A DNA stretch of 64,000 nucleotides from Hyposmocoma kahamanoa (taxonomy: Eukaryota > Arthropoda > Insecta > Lepidoptera > Cosmopterigidae). The notes under the pieces were generated by a model. It saw nothing but the letters and a program-made list of their open reading frames with translations. It was not told the origin of the DNA and did no database searches. Position 1 is the stretch's first letter. The number at the start of each line of letters is the position of its first letter. Shown in pieces: positions 50,126 to 60,905 of the stretch. Location: assembly GCF_003589595.1 (NCBI RefSeq), contig NW_020653855.1, forward strand, positions 2,390,161-2,454,160. The letters run 5' to 3'. The position numbers and the translations under genes are program-made.

Positions 50126-50929
50126 ATTATTATCGATTCACAAAATACAATTCTTAAATAAAATAAAATAATATAAATGATAAATGTTTATTAGGGTCCA
50201 CTGAAGATCAGCGTCACAGCCTTTTCTCGGCGGTGACATTAGATTAGAGGATTCTTTTACATACGCCACAGCCGCACACATAACATCTACTTAGTACACA
50301 ATAGTGTTGACTATTTAATGTTTTTTGCTTTATGGTCATTTCATTACCGATTACTAAGATTTTATTTTTAATTTTTTTTTGTTATTCTATTTTATTTTTG
50401 TTTTAATTTAGCTTTATCTTCTTTTTTCATTTCCTCCAGTGTATTTTTGTGTTGTGGCGTTTTGTAATAAATGGTTTCCATTCTACTTACAAAGAACCCT
50501 TATTGAGAATATAGGTACGCAGATTAGTATACGGTGTGAAATAATGAAATGGTGATAGAAAAAGAAACACAAAGTTACCTCGAAATTTACAAATGAACTG
50601 CTGCATTCAATAAGCACTTTACAAATACCAACTCTTAACAATGAGTGAGTGAGTTTAACTAACGTGACGATTTCAAAATTTGTTTATTTACGAAATAAAG
50701 ACATATAAGTATACCCATTTTGAGATCACGACTATCTGCCACATTATTATTATAAGCTACACATTACAGCTTGAGCTAATCACTAACTCACAATGACAGG
50801 TAGTCAGTAGAGGGCCTTGCGGTGGTCATCGAACTTAGGACCTTGTTTATAAGAGGCAAGTATTCTTCTAACTACTCTATCAATGCTATAATTGTATTAT
50901 ATTTTATGATTAGTAAAAGACGGCAACTT

Positions 50930-51278
50930 TAGTAGCAGCAGAGCTCCTTGTGGAAGAGTTCGTTCAGGGAATTACTGCCACCTTATATATTTCTGCCGCC
51001 AAGCAGTAATGTGAGCATTACTGCGTTCCGGTTTTGAAAGACAAGGTTGCTGGTTAAATTACAAACACATGCGACTTGTCAACTTATGTCTCAGGGTGAT
51101 GGGCGCAGTAGCAGTGCCCCTCAGATTTTTGCGCTGCAACTGTCATGGATAGGCGTGTCGCTTACCACCAGGCGCACGACTTGTTCGTCCAGTCTCTTAG
51201 TTTTATATTTAAAAAAATTACGAGTCGAACAAATCGTGCGCCTGATGGTAAGCGACACGCCTGTCCATAAGAGACGCA
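50930..51278. repeat. repeat C, minus copy then short plus piece
   Basis: 50930-51205 is near full-length in minus sense, with a deletion after ATTTTTGCG. 51222-51278 is a plus-sense 5' piece (GTCGAACAAATCGTGCGCCT, GTAAGCGACACGCCTGTCCA). Confidence 0.83.
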
Positions 51279-51439
51279 AGGTATAAATAAATAAATATTA
51301 GACAATATCACAGTTGCTCTCATCTCAAAGTAACTAAAGCACTTGTGTTATGGAAATCGGAAACAACAAAGGTACCACAAACACCCAGACCCGAGAGACA
51401 ATATAGAACAGTGAAAAAAAAAACAAATCTACGTGACTC

Positions 51440-51651
51440 TTTAACTGCCTCCAAGGCCGAACGGTTACCACGCCGAACTGCCACGCAGAGGTATCGGGTA
51501 CGATTCCCGGGCCGGGAGAAACATTTGTATGGCCTACATATATTTCTCTCGTGAGTTTGGGTGTAATTTGTAGTTGTCTATATTTGTAGTGCCCATGGCA
51601 CCCGGGATACAGGGTTTCCCTAGTGTGGGGTTGTGTTGAGTGTGTGCGTTA
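51440..51651 (+). mobile_element. SINE-A copy
   Basis: Full-length plus copy: GCCTCCAAGGCCGAACGGTT head, GATTCCCGGGCCGGGAG, body to GTGTGTGCGTTAG. Confidence 0.9.
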
Positions 51652-52074
51652 GATATAAACCTAAATAAATAGTTTTAAATTCGTACGTGGAACAATCGCG
51701 AAAAGCTAACCACTCGATAGAAAACTTATTTTTCAGTTTTTAACCGACTGCAAAACAAAGAGGGAGTTTTCAATTCGACTAGGTAAAGAAGTATGGAAAG
51801 AAAACAAGAGTCTAGATTCCATAAAATTATGATTCAAAATGTATTCCATATAATTTAAGTTTAATTGAAAGGAGCAATCCCTAGAGTTTCTTGATCGTTC
51901 TTCTCAGGGAGGTCAGCGTAGTGAGCGAGCAGCAGCTTAAAAAATGACCTCTTCATAATAATAAATAAAATATTATAAAATTTTACCTGTGGAATAAATG
52001 ATTATTTGATTTTGACTTTGACTGCATTTTTTTGTATGTATGTTACGCGATAACAATGATACTGACCCTATTTC

Positions 52075-52160
52075 CATACATTGACGGGGATTGAACCCGG
52101 GACCTCAGAGATGACGACACTATGAAAACCGGTGTGCATGCCACACGACCACGGATGTTG
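52075..52160 (-). mobile_element. SINE-K head
   Basis: On plus: GGGGATTGAACCCGGGACCT, CTATGAAAACCGG, CACACGACCACGGATG; same arrangement as 16446-16565. Confidence 0.6.
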
Positions 52161-53334
52161 TAAAAATATCGTCAATATGTGTATAGAATTGTACAATGTG
52201 ACGTAAGAACCCCATGCAAGGTTACAAACATTAGAGAACCGCGATGTGACCTCTGATGTTATATGTATACATAGATGTTTTGTTTCTTTTTGTGGAATAT
52301 TTATTGTATGTTATTTATCAACTATCAATTAATTTTATGGGCAACTTAACCGCTTCCATAATAATATACTTGTTCACATAGTAGACAAAAAAGAAGACAT
52401 AATGTAAAACTATATGGTAAAAGAATTAAAGCACCGACACGCTATGATGGCCGTTTTGACGTTTGTCCGCTCGTCAAGTTTCGTATTAATTCATAACTAC
52501 GTTGAAGGAGATAATTGCTGTACATTATTGTCAATAGTGACGTGCAGTACAAATTATAAATGTATAATTTTACGACACAACTCGGCATTTGATTTTTGGA
52601 ATTCGAAATTTTTAGAGATGAAATCTAATACGATAGTCACTTGGGATCGCTGTTCAGCACAACTTCACACACACACAAACTCGCGTCAAAGCTCAATGCA
52701 AAACAAAGCTGATTCGAATTGACGATATATTAAGTAAACATTTTTATTTTCATTTTATTAAAACTGTTTAATCAGCTACCCCTTGTAATAATAGTTATAA
52801 ATTTAAAAACTTATAGATGCAACTCACATTCGATTGTAATTTTTTCTATAATGAATTGAGGATTTGACCTCACTATTGTAATCATTCAAAACTTAAATTC
52901 AATTTTAAAACTTAAACTTAATTAAAACTAAAATTTATTTTTAAAACAGGACGTAAATATTTTAAAACAGTCGTTGAAAAGAGAAAAAAATTTTCAAAAT
53001 GGCGATTTCGCCCTGTCTATAAAACACCGACTGTTTTATCTGTAGAGATATCATTGTAAGGATATTATGTAAATATAAAACATCGCTGCCTCCATTCAAT
53101 AATGCAGTATTGCAGAATAACACGATTTTGAACAAAAACGAGCAGATCACGGCGAATTTTATGAATAAAACACCCTTATTTTAACGTCAAAATGTGTGTC
53201 CGAATTTATAATGCACTACCAAAGGACATTAAAACGTTACCAAATAACTTATTCAAAGATAGACTTAGTGTATATTGCTTAAAGACAAAAAAATATTACG
53301 GTGATTGATTTTTTAGATAAATGTTGTCATATAC

Positions 53335-53735
53335 CAAATGACGAGACGATCAAGTCTTGCGCTTGGTGGTAAAAGACACGCTTATCCCTAAAAGTGCCAC
53401 TCAGAGCTTTAAATCGCAAAGATCTTACACCACCACCGCGCCTGTTACTCTGAAACATAAGTTGATAAGTCTCATGTGCCTGCAATTTCATAAGCACCCT
53501 ACCTATGTCTGCCGTCAAGCAGTATTGTGAGCATAACTGTGTTCCGGTTTGGAAGGGTAAGGGTGCTGGTGAAATTACAGGCACATGGGACTTGTCAACG
53601 TATGTCTCAGGGTGACAGTTGTAGTGGCAGTGCCCCTAAGATCTTTACGATTAAAAGCTGTGAGTGTCACTGCAACTGTTGTGTCGCTTACCACCAGGTG
53701 CACGTCCCATCACTTAGTATTATAAAAACAAATGA
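53335..53735. repeat. repeat C, head-to-head inverted pair
   Basis: 53335-53500 is plus sense (ACGAGACGATCAAGTCTTGC to CATAAGCACCC). 53500-53735 is minus sense (GCCGTCAAGCAGTATTG to CACGTCCCATCACTTAG). Together they make a ~200-bp-arm fold-back. Confidence 0.83.
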
Positions 53736-53796
53736 AAATAAATGGAAGTCCTTTTCAAAATGGATCATTATGAGCCCAAATACAGATAATAATAAT

Positions 53797-54003
53797 AACG
53801 CTCACAATCAACATAGCCCCGCACTAGGGAAACCCTGTGTCGCGGGTGCCATGGACACACATATAGACAACCACAAATTACACCCAAACTCACGAGAGAA
53901 ATTAATGTAGGCCATACACATATTTCTCCCGGCCCGGGAATCGAACCTGGGACCTCTGCGTGGCAGTCCGGCATGGTAACCGTTCGGCCACGGAGGCAGT
54001 TGA
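53797..54003 (-). mobile_element. SINE-A copy, near consensus
   Basis: Minus-strand full-length copy with intact B-box complement GGGAATCGAACCTGGGACC and A-box region GGTAACCGTTCGGCCACGG. It lies about 60 bases past the repeat C inverted pair. Confidence 0.92.
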
Positions 54004-54339
54004 AGACAGATAAGTGATGTACATGTTGAGAAATTCCTGTCATTTATCTGCTATTTCTATCATTAGATCACTAGATCATTAGATCGCTCTAGGTCACCAT
54101 AACGTGTTATTTTAATTGGAATCACATCTATGTGCCAAGTTTTATTGGAATCCGTTACCGGAAAGTCAGTGAAATCCAATCAACCGGATTCAACCTCTAA
54201 TTTGCCACCCTTTGAGGTGGAATGTTTTCTTCAAACTTGATAGGACCACTGCTGAAGTATTCCCTTTCCAACAAAAAAAGAATCGAAATCGGTTCACAAA
54301 TGTCGTATTGATCGCTTAACATACAATATATTGCCTCTC

Positions 54340-54775
54340 GCTTGAGACTGGTGTAGTTCCCAGGTCGTGGAAGCTTGCAAACGTACAACCTGTACCAAAA
54401 AAGGGAAACACAGCTCACCCTGTCAACTATAGACCTATCTATGTCACTTCCATACTCTGCAAAACTATGGAACGTGTATCTACCAACCGTTTCCTTTGGT
54501 ACCTTGAAGACAAGTACTCCTCAGTGATCGCCAGTACGGATTCCGACAAGGTTGACCTACTGGGGATCTTCTAGTGTATGCCTGTCACAAATGGAGCGAG
54601 AACATAAAAAGCAAGGCGAAGCACTTGCAGAGTCTTTGGATATTTAAAGCCTTTGACAGGATCTGACACGCAAGCCTTTTAAGTAATCTTCCCTCTTATG
54701 GGCTACCCATAGACCTTTGCAATTGGATCTCGAATTTCTTAAGCAAACGTTCAATTCGAGTGGTCTCCTGTAATT
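54340..54775 (+). pseudogene. non-LTR retrotransposon reverse-transcriptase core fragment
   Basis: Frames read WKLANVQPVPKKGNTAHPVN, YRPIYVTSILCKTMER and, after frame changes, FKAFDRI-stop-HASLLSNLP + SYGLPIDLCNWISNFLSK, i.e. reverse-transcriptase motifs including the AFDRVWH catalytic block with Trp changed to a stop. It lacks the YxDD motif and both ends. Dead copy. Confidence 0.85.
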
Positions 54776-55203
54776 AAAATTTAATGTGTGTAAATTCGAT
54801 GTTGTCGAATGTAAATAATGGCCGGAAGCAATTTGAAGTATTAATTGTCATTTTTTCTGTATTTAAAAGAGTCACTATAGTTCCTGCTCGATTTTTTTCA
54901 GAGGAATCGAATTTTGAGCGGAATTTCCGATCGTGTAGTCGGTTGGTAGTGGTAACTGATAACCTTCAATGTGTACACTCTGATCGCGATATTCGTTTCA
55001 TCTACTATACGATGTTTTTTTTTGGAGCATCCGATCGCGAGATCTGAGTTAATTAAGACACACCTCACACACAAGACGTTTTATTCCACCCTGGTCATGT
55101 AAATGCGACAACAAATAAAGTTATGCAAAAAAGGTACAATTATTATCTACAAACGTAACTAACGCAATACACAATACTCAGCCCAAAAGGGCCTGTGTAT
55201 ATA

Positions 55204-55708
55204 CAGGGTGTAAATTTGAGACGGGGCAGCAAGGCCAGCTACCTTAATCGTTGTAGTTACAGGAAAACGGTTCTAGAAGACTATCCATGAATTTTGAAGA
55301 TATTTTGATTGGCATTCACAGATTTTGACATTTTTTCAAAATCTACTTGTGTGGAAACAAATTAATTGGAACACATGGTCCTATTAAATGGCCACCGCGC
55401 AGTTCTGATCTGACGCCCCTTGATTTTTTTTTGGGGCTATGCAAAAAATTAAATTTATTAAAAAAAATACCACAGTGTTCAAGAATTGAAAGACGCACTT
55501 GAGTACTCTTACCTCAGTTGGTCCCATAGAGACTATTGATCCTTACCAGAGACCGGATCGAATGGCATAAAAAAAGTTTTGTAAATATTACCTTTTATCT
55601 TGCTGACTGCACCATTTTTTGAAAATGATAGTTTTCTAGAACCGTTTTCCTGTAAAAACAACGATTAAGGTAGCCGACCTTGCTGCCCCGTTTCAAATTT
55701 ACACCCTG
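55204..55708 (+). mobile_element. Tc1/mariner-type element, internally deleted, long terminal inverted repeats, TA duplication
   Basis: 505 bp. Left end CAGGGTGTAAATTTGAGACG...ACGGTTCTAGAA and right end TTCTAGAACCGTTTTCCTGT...TTACACCCTG are inverted over about 80 bp with few mismatches, and TA flanks both. Near 55388-55440 the plus strand reads WPPRSSDLTPLDFFLG, a conserved transposase motif around the last catalytic aspartate. The rest of the transposase is lost or frameshifted, so movement would need another element's enzyme. Confidence 0.9.
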
Positions 55709-55720
55709 TATAATTTTTTT

Positions 55721-55864
55721 ATAACGCACACACTGACAGCCCACAAATTACACCACTCGCAAGAAAAATAAATGTAGGCCATACAAATATTTCTCCAAGC
55801 CCAGGAATCAAACCCGGGACCTCTGCGTGGCAGACAATCATGGTAACCGTTCGGCCATGAAGGG
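55721..55864 (-). mobile_element. SINE-A, internally deleted
   Basis: Starts 12 bases after the mariner element. Minus-strand copy lacking ~60 bp of body (ACGCACACACTGACAGCCCA); head still clear (GGTAACCGTTCGGCCATG). Confidence 0.8.
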
Positions 55865-55873
55865 ATTTTAACA

Positions 55874-56161
55874 GTAATCGACGTGAAGTTTAACAATAAG
55901 GAAATGAAGGTGATTTGTGATTTACACGTTCCCTCGTTTCAAGAATTCCGTGACAACGATTGTGTGACAATGACGACGGATTGCAAAAACGTTAGAATTG
56001 TGAAGAAAAAGAGAATTCGAGAAAGATTCAAAGTTTTAAACATAAATGGCCAGGAACCGGAAAAGAGGATGATAGAATGGTCACAACTTTTACATGTTGT
56101 AAAACAAAATTGTTTTGAATTTGAATACCGAAAACGAAGCGACAGACAATTCCGCTTCTAA
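55874..56161 (+). CDS. possible terminal coding exon, unrecognised protein
   Basis: Open from an acceptor-like TTTTAACAG (to 55873) to TAA at 56159-56161. It reads IDVKFNNKEMKVICDLHVPS, DNDCVTMTTDCKNVRIVKKK and IEWSQLLHVVKQNCFEFEYR, ending DRQFRF. The stop overlaps AATAAA. The chain is polar with a basic middle, and codons look protein-like rather than repeat-like, but I do not recognise a family. If spliced, the exon needs one base from the previous exon; no partner exon was identified with confidence. It may also be a retrocopy fragment. Confidence 0.35.
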   Translation, partial: VIDVKFNNKEMKVICDLHVPSFQEFRDNDCVTMTTDCKNVRIVKKKRIRERFKVLNINGQEPEKRMIEWSQLLHVVKQNCFEFEYRKRSDRQFRF

Positions 56162-56399
56162 TAAAGGTTCCAACAGGTGAACTTTACAACATAACTTGCC
56201 TGATTCTTGTATCGTGCGTGCTATCTCTGAATGGTTTATGACGGCCTACCGCGCTGGCCAAACATAAATAGAGAACTGGGCATATCTCCAAAGATTTCAG
56301 TGTGCTGTAATCAAAAGTTCAAATCAACCTTATGCAATTAGCTTTAGGCAAACTTTTCAGTGTAACGTATTGAATGTTGAATCTCTTTCTATCAATGAC

Positions 56400-56535
56400 T
56401 TAAGTTCATATTTAGTAGCAGCAGTCGTTGTGAAAGAGTTCGTCTAGGGAACACTACCACCGGGCCTATTTCTGCCGCCCCGGATTAATTTGAGAATTAT
56501 TGCGTTTCGATTTTGAAAGATACAATTACAATCTC
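56400..56535 (-). repeat. repeat C, partial
   Basis: TAGTAGCAGCAGTCGTTGTG, AGTTCGTCTAGGGAACAC, CTATTTCTGCCGCC. Confidence 0.7.
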
Positions 56536-56619
56536 TACAGCCTAATATTTTGCACCTTGTTTAGTTTTAGTTAGCTATTCTGTAATTAGGGCTTGCTAAA
56601 TAAGTTATTATTAATTAAA

Positions 56620-57092
56620 TTTTTATTGAATTGATATTCAATTATTTTTTGTGAAATTACTCCACTAGTTTGTTATAATTATTAATACAAAGATCGAACA
56701 CTCAGAAAAAATTCCTTCGATCCGGTCGGATTCGAACCGACGTCTTCTTGCATATCGTGCCAGACGCTATACCAACTAAGCCACGGAACGAACCAACGGA
56801 CCTCACGAATTTTTCTATGTGCTTGCGTCATGTCTTTGTACTTGGTCTTTCAACGACTTTTTAGCGTAGCGCCATCTATGACAAGTCTATTACAGATTTA
56901 TCACCCAGTTAGTACCTTTACAGCTACCAGTCCTGGCGAGAGATGTCGCTATTCACTGTATTAATAAAAATTTTATTGAATTGATATTCAATTCTTTTTT
57001 GTAAAATTACTCCACTAGTTTGTTATAATTATTAATACAAAGAACACTCAGAAAAAATTCCTTCGATCCGGTCGGATTCGAACCGATGTCAT
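56620..57092 (-). mobile_element. SINE-B, full copy and truncated copy in tandem
   Basis: 56620-56970 is a full copy (tail, head GGATTCGAACCGACGTCTTC, leader to AGCGACATCTCTC complement). 56975-57092 repeats the tail and the start of the head, then stops. The join suggests insertion into, or unequal exchange between, copies. Confidence 0.85.
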
Positions 57093-57119
57093 CTAGTATT
57101 TTTTTATCACTAAATATTT

Positions 57120-57840
57120 CTTAACTATCAATCACGTGGGATTTGTCAACTTTCTATCTTACGGTGGCAGTGCCCCTCAGGTCTTTGCGATTTAAAGCTC
57201 CGATTGGCAGCTGCGACTCTTCTGTTAATACCATAATAGCAGTAGAGCCCCTCGTGAAGAAGTTCGTCCAGGGAATTACAGCCACCTTACCTATTTCTGT
57301 CGCCACCAAGCAATAATGTGAGCATTGCTGCGTTCAGGTTTAGAAGGATAAGGGTGCTGGTGAAATTACCGGAACATGGGACTTGTCAACTCACGTTCTC
57401 TTTTTTTTAATATTATTATAAAGTGAGTGGATGAACAAGCCGTGCGCCTGATTATAAGCTACACGCCTGTCCATAACAGTTTCTGTGCCACTCATAGTTT
57501 TAAATCGCAAAGATCTGAGTGGCACTGCCACTGCGCCCGTCGCCCTGAGACATAAGTTGACATGTCTCTACAATATGTCTCAGGGTGACAGGCATTATAG
57601 TGCCCCTCAGATATTTGCGATTTAAGGCTCTGACGGACACTGCAACTGTTACAAGGCGCACGATTTGTTCGTCACGTCACCCTGAAACATAAGTTGACAT
57701 GTGTCTGTAATTTCACCAGCACCCTTACCTTGGCACCTTCACATCACTGCTTGGCGGCACAAATAGGTAAGGTGGCAGTACCTAGTTCCCTGGCCGAACT
57801 CTCACACTAGTGCTACATGTTTCTTATATGTGCCAAAATA
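57120..57840. repeat. cluster of five repeat C pieces in alternating orientation
   Basis: 57130-57215 (-), 57230-57405 (-), 57425-57570 (+), 57572-57680 (-), 57665-57830 (+). Markers: GTCTTTGCGATTTAAAGCTC, AAGCCGTGCGCCTGATTATA, GACATAAGTTGACATGTCTC, GGCTCTGACGGACACTGCAA and GGTAAGGTGGCAGTACC. Confidence 0.78.
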
Positions 57841-58103
57841 AAGTTATCTTATTCATGAAACCCACTCGTGTGTTCAGAATTCGTCTACCCATTATACGTA
57901 AGTTATTTTAAATGATCAATTTGACATTTGAACTTAATATTAACATAATGCTTCCGACGTCACTTCATATTGACTCAAGGTATATTTTATTATATTGAAT
58001 CAACATTCTTGCGCGTAAACATACTATTATTTTCAGTGTGCTTTGAATTGGAAACTAATACTGTATTATGTATCCATCATTAACAACTGGATCTGAATAC
58101 TGT

Positions 58104-58577
58104 GGCAGGGTGAAATTTAAGAGGGAGCAGAGGAAAACTTCCTAATCTTCGATTTGGTTTTTGGAAGAGTATATCCACTTTAAAGTTAAAAGTAAAATAG
58201 TGTATGAGTAACTACACGATATATTCAAGCATAGACACCAATCAGAAACATAAAACAATAAAGTTTCCTCGATAGATAAAAATCACGAAATGACCTCTAA
58301 TTTTCACATTTTTTCGATTCATTCTCGAAATGCTACAGGTTATTAGGACAAAAATTAGATAATTAATTATATTTGTGCATGATCGAGAACTGTCACTACG
58401 GATTTTTTTTAAGCCCTTTAGTTTTAGAGTTATTCCGCTAAAACGACTTTGGTACTTTTAATGCGCAAAATTCAACATCTCCTGTCGCATGTCACGCGAA
58501 CTTCAGGCATATATTTGTTTTACAAATTTGGGCGGAGCCAAGGTCAAAACTTTTTTGGCATGCTCCCTCTTAAACAG
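58104..58577. mobile_element. possible non-autonomous DNA element
   Basis: TTTAAGAGGGAGCA (58116-58129) and its exact complement TGCTCCCTCTTAAA (58561-58574) are about 430 bp apart; the left end is preceded by CAGGGTGAAA, like Tc1/mariner ends. The right end lacks the matching CACCCTG, so boundaries are unsure. Confidence 0.45.
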
Positions 58578-58939
58578 AAAGGCTAGTACGATGATTTCGT
58601 TAAAAAATTATAAAAAAGCTAGTTTTTTTCTAGATGTCCTAAGTTTTCCATTTTCATATTATATGTAAGACAAAACTTAATTTAAATGTTAGCATAGCAA
58701 TACAAAGAGGTAACGCAGCCAGCATCTTGGGCACCTTGCCGCGGGGACCCAATTTTATTCATATTTTAGTCATTACAATATGAATTAATACAAAAAAACC
58801 TATGCTATAGATAAGGAGTACAGAAAATTACACTTAAATATTCATAAAGTAGGCTAATAGGACATAAATATATAGAATTCAAAATAAACGCATTTTTTAA
58901 CCAAAGCAATCGCAAACCATTGGTTAACCATATAGGTTT

Positions 58940-59125
58940 TTAGTAGCAGTAGCCAAGCAATAACGTCAACTTATGTATCGGGGTAACGGACGCAGTGGCA
59001 GTGCCCCTCAGATCTTTGCAACTTAAAGCTCTCAGTGGCACTGCAACTGTTATGGACAGGCGTGTAGCTTACCGTCTGGCACACGACTTATTCGTCCCAT
59101 CACTTGATGTTATAATGACACATCA
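58940..59125 (-). repeat. repeat C copy
   Basis: CAAGCAATAACGTCAACTTA, GCAGTGGCAGTGCCCCTCAG, TTATGGACAGGCGTGTAGCT, CGTCCCATCACTTGATG. Confidence 0.83.
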
Positions 59126-59219
59126 CATGATGTTATTGTTCTCCTCCAGTGACTCGTCGTAAGGAAAATCAGCGTAAAGCATTTGTTATGACAAGGAGAG
59201 CAGATTGGTCGAATAGTTA

Positions 59220-59765
59220 TCTGATCATACTACTCAGAGCTTTTAATTGCAAAGATCTTAGAGCCACTGCCACCTTGAGACATAAGTTGACAAGTCCTTT
59301 GTGCCTGTAATTTCACCAGCACCCTTACCTATCAAAACTGGTACACAATAATGCTCATATCACAGCTTGGCGGCAGGATTAGGATAGGCGGCAGTACCAG
59401 AGACGAATGAATAGTTACTACGTAACAGATACATTACTCTCATACAAAATCGAAAATACCCATGGTATAATAGCCCACTAAACCTGACTAATGACACCAG
59501 GCGCTTACTACGAGGTAAAAGAAACCTAAGCACGCGCTCAGAGAGGTGAAAATAACGTTGCCCGCCGTGTGCAGTCGTGCGGAACCAAATGCTGGGGCTG
59601 TACAAGGATTGTAATGTTGTAATGTAAATGAACTTGTCTGAGTGCTTGCAATGTTGGTGATACACTCATCGGTAGGCACTTATCGGGTAACCTCGAGCAA
59701 GTGACGGAACCCTGGCAATACTTCCCTGGACGAGCTCTTTGACAAAGATATCTACTGCTACTTAA
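59220..59765 (+). repeat. repeat C copy split by ~310 bp of unknown sequence
   Basis: The repeat runs 59220-59400 (to GGCGGCAGTACCAG) and resumes at about 59718 (CAATACTTCCCTGGACGAGC to CTACTGCTACT). The insert is GC-richer than its surroundings and unrecognised; it has no obvious target duplication. Confidence 0.7.
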
Positions 59766-59801
59766 TCACAATTTTATTTTCACATAAATATTGATTGACT
59801 A

Positions 59802-59982
59802 ATGGTTTTTATTATGGCAACGCTCTTTAACTACATTTTAGAATTTTTCTCTTTTTTCGATTGTGTACTGTCGTGTGCGGTAAACCACTGGATCACCCAG
59901 ATTATCAAGAATAATAATGACGATGATGATAAAGAACCAAAAGATCAGTGTCCGTGTGGTTTCCACGCTTTTTTTTGGCAAG
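59802..59982 (+). CDS. possible first exon of a small cysteine-rich secreted protein
   Basis: Open frame starting ATG with a hydrophobic N-terminus (MVFIMATLFNYILEFFSFFD), then an acidic stretch NNNDDDDKEPKD and DQCPCGFHAFFWQ. The donor CAAG|GTCAAAG leaves phase 1, which matches the acceptor of 61941-62116. Joined, the C-terminal half would have seven cysteines. The hydrophobic part could be a signal peptide, or the true exon may begin later, at an acceptor-like CACCCAG near 59900. No family recognised. Confidence 0.38.
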
Positions 59983-60224
59983 GTCAAAGTACACGGTTTC
60001 CTATACATACTCGCGTTTATACTTGTTAAATTAATGTAAAATTATTTTAGCAAGTCTCATTATTCCGCAGAGTATACAAGGAAAATCTGAGTCTTTAATA
60101 TTTGTGAGGAAATTTGGCGTTATTCCAAGCACTTAGTAGGAAATCTTTCAAAGGTACATTTCGTAATTTATGGATGAGTTTTCTTTGTTTTGTCTTGAGA
60201 ATGTCAGTTTGACCAGGGAGTTTT

Positions 60225-60460
60225 TTTATCATACCAAGTGACGGGACGAAGAATTTGTGCGCCTGGTAGTAAGCGACACACCTGTCCAAAGAAGCTGCTC
60301 AGAGCTTTAAATGGCAAAGATCTGCTTTCGAGTTATATGCCTGTAATTTTACCAGCACGAGCAATGCCCACATTACTGCTTAATGGCAGAAATAGGTAAG
60401 GAGACAGTATTTTCCTAGACGAACTCTATCATAAAATTATCTATTGCTACTAAAATACGT
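60225..60460 (+). repeat. repeat C copy
   Basis: GTGACGGGACGAAGAATTTG, GTAAGCGACACACCTGTCC, GCAGAAATAGGTAAGGAGAC, CTAGACGAACTCTATCA; internally deleted. It lies inside the intron of the candidate gene 59802-62116. Confidence 0.82.
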
Positions 60461-60469
60461 AAAGGACAT

Positions 60470-60905
60470 AAATTTTTCTTTTCTTTATGTGTCATGTTCA
60501 TATTGGCGCTACTACAAGCTGTGATAAGTCTATTTAGGAGTTCGCGTGCTGATGGCCCGAGTTGGACGCCTAGAGGAACACCACTACCTGCAAATGTTTC
60601 CGTACGATTTATAGTTTAGTGTACTTCCCTAGACATACTCTTTCACAGCGTGAAGGTTGTTACCAAAATACATAAAGGGCAAAGAAATTCTTTTTCATAT
60701 TGTGTCACATTCATATTGGCGCTGTTAGAAGCCGTGATAGTCTATTTAAAAGAAAGCATACTGAGGGCCCGAGTTGGACGCCTAGTGAAACACCACTATC
60801 TGCAAATGTTTCCGTGCGATGTATAGTTTCCTTAAGCATGAGGCCCAAGTTGGATGCCTAGTGGGACACCACTACCTACAAATGTTTTCGTACGATGTAT
60901 TAAGC
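60470..60905 (+). repeat. three-copy tandem repeat (~206-bp unit, third copy truncated)
   Basis: Units at about 60470-60611, 60676-60826 and 60838-60905, sharing GGCCCGAGTTGGACGCCTAG and CACCACTACCTGCAAATGTT + TCCGTACGATGTAT; the first two also share TTCATATTGGCGCT. Confidence 0.85.

Noticed and set aside
52414..52722. 102-codon plus-strand frame
   Set aside because: No domain, mixed hydrophobic/Cys composition as expected by chance, and no poly(A) or splice context; kept out of the feature list.
54784..55047. 87-codon plus-strand frame as 5' exon of the 55874-56161 candidate
   Set aside because: No donor in this frame is both consensus and of the required phase; the link could not be supported.
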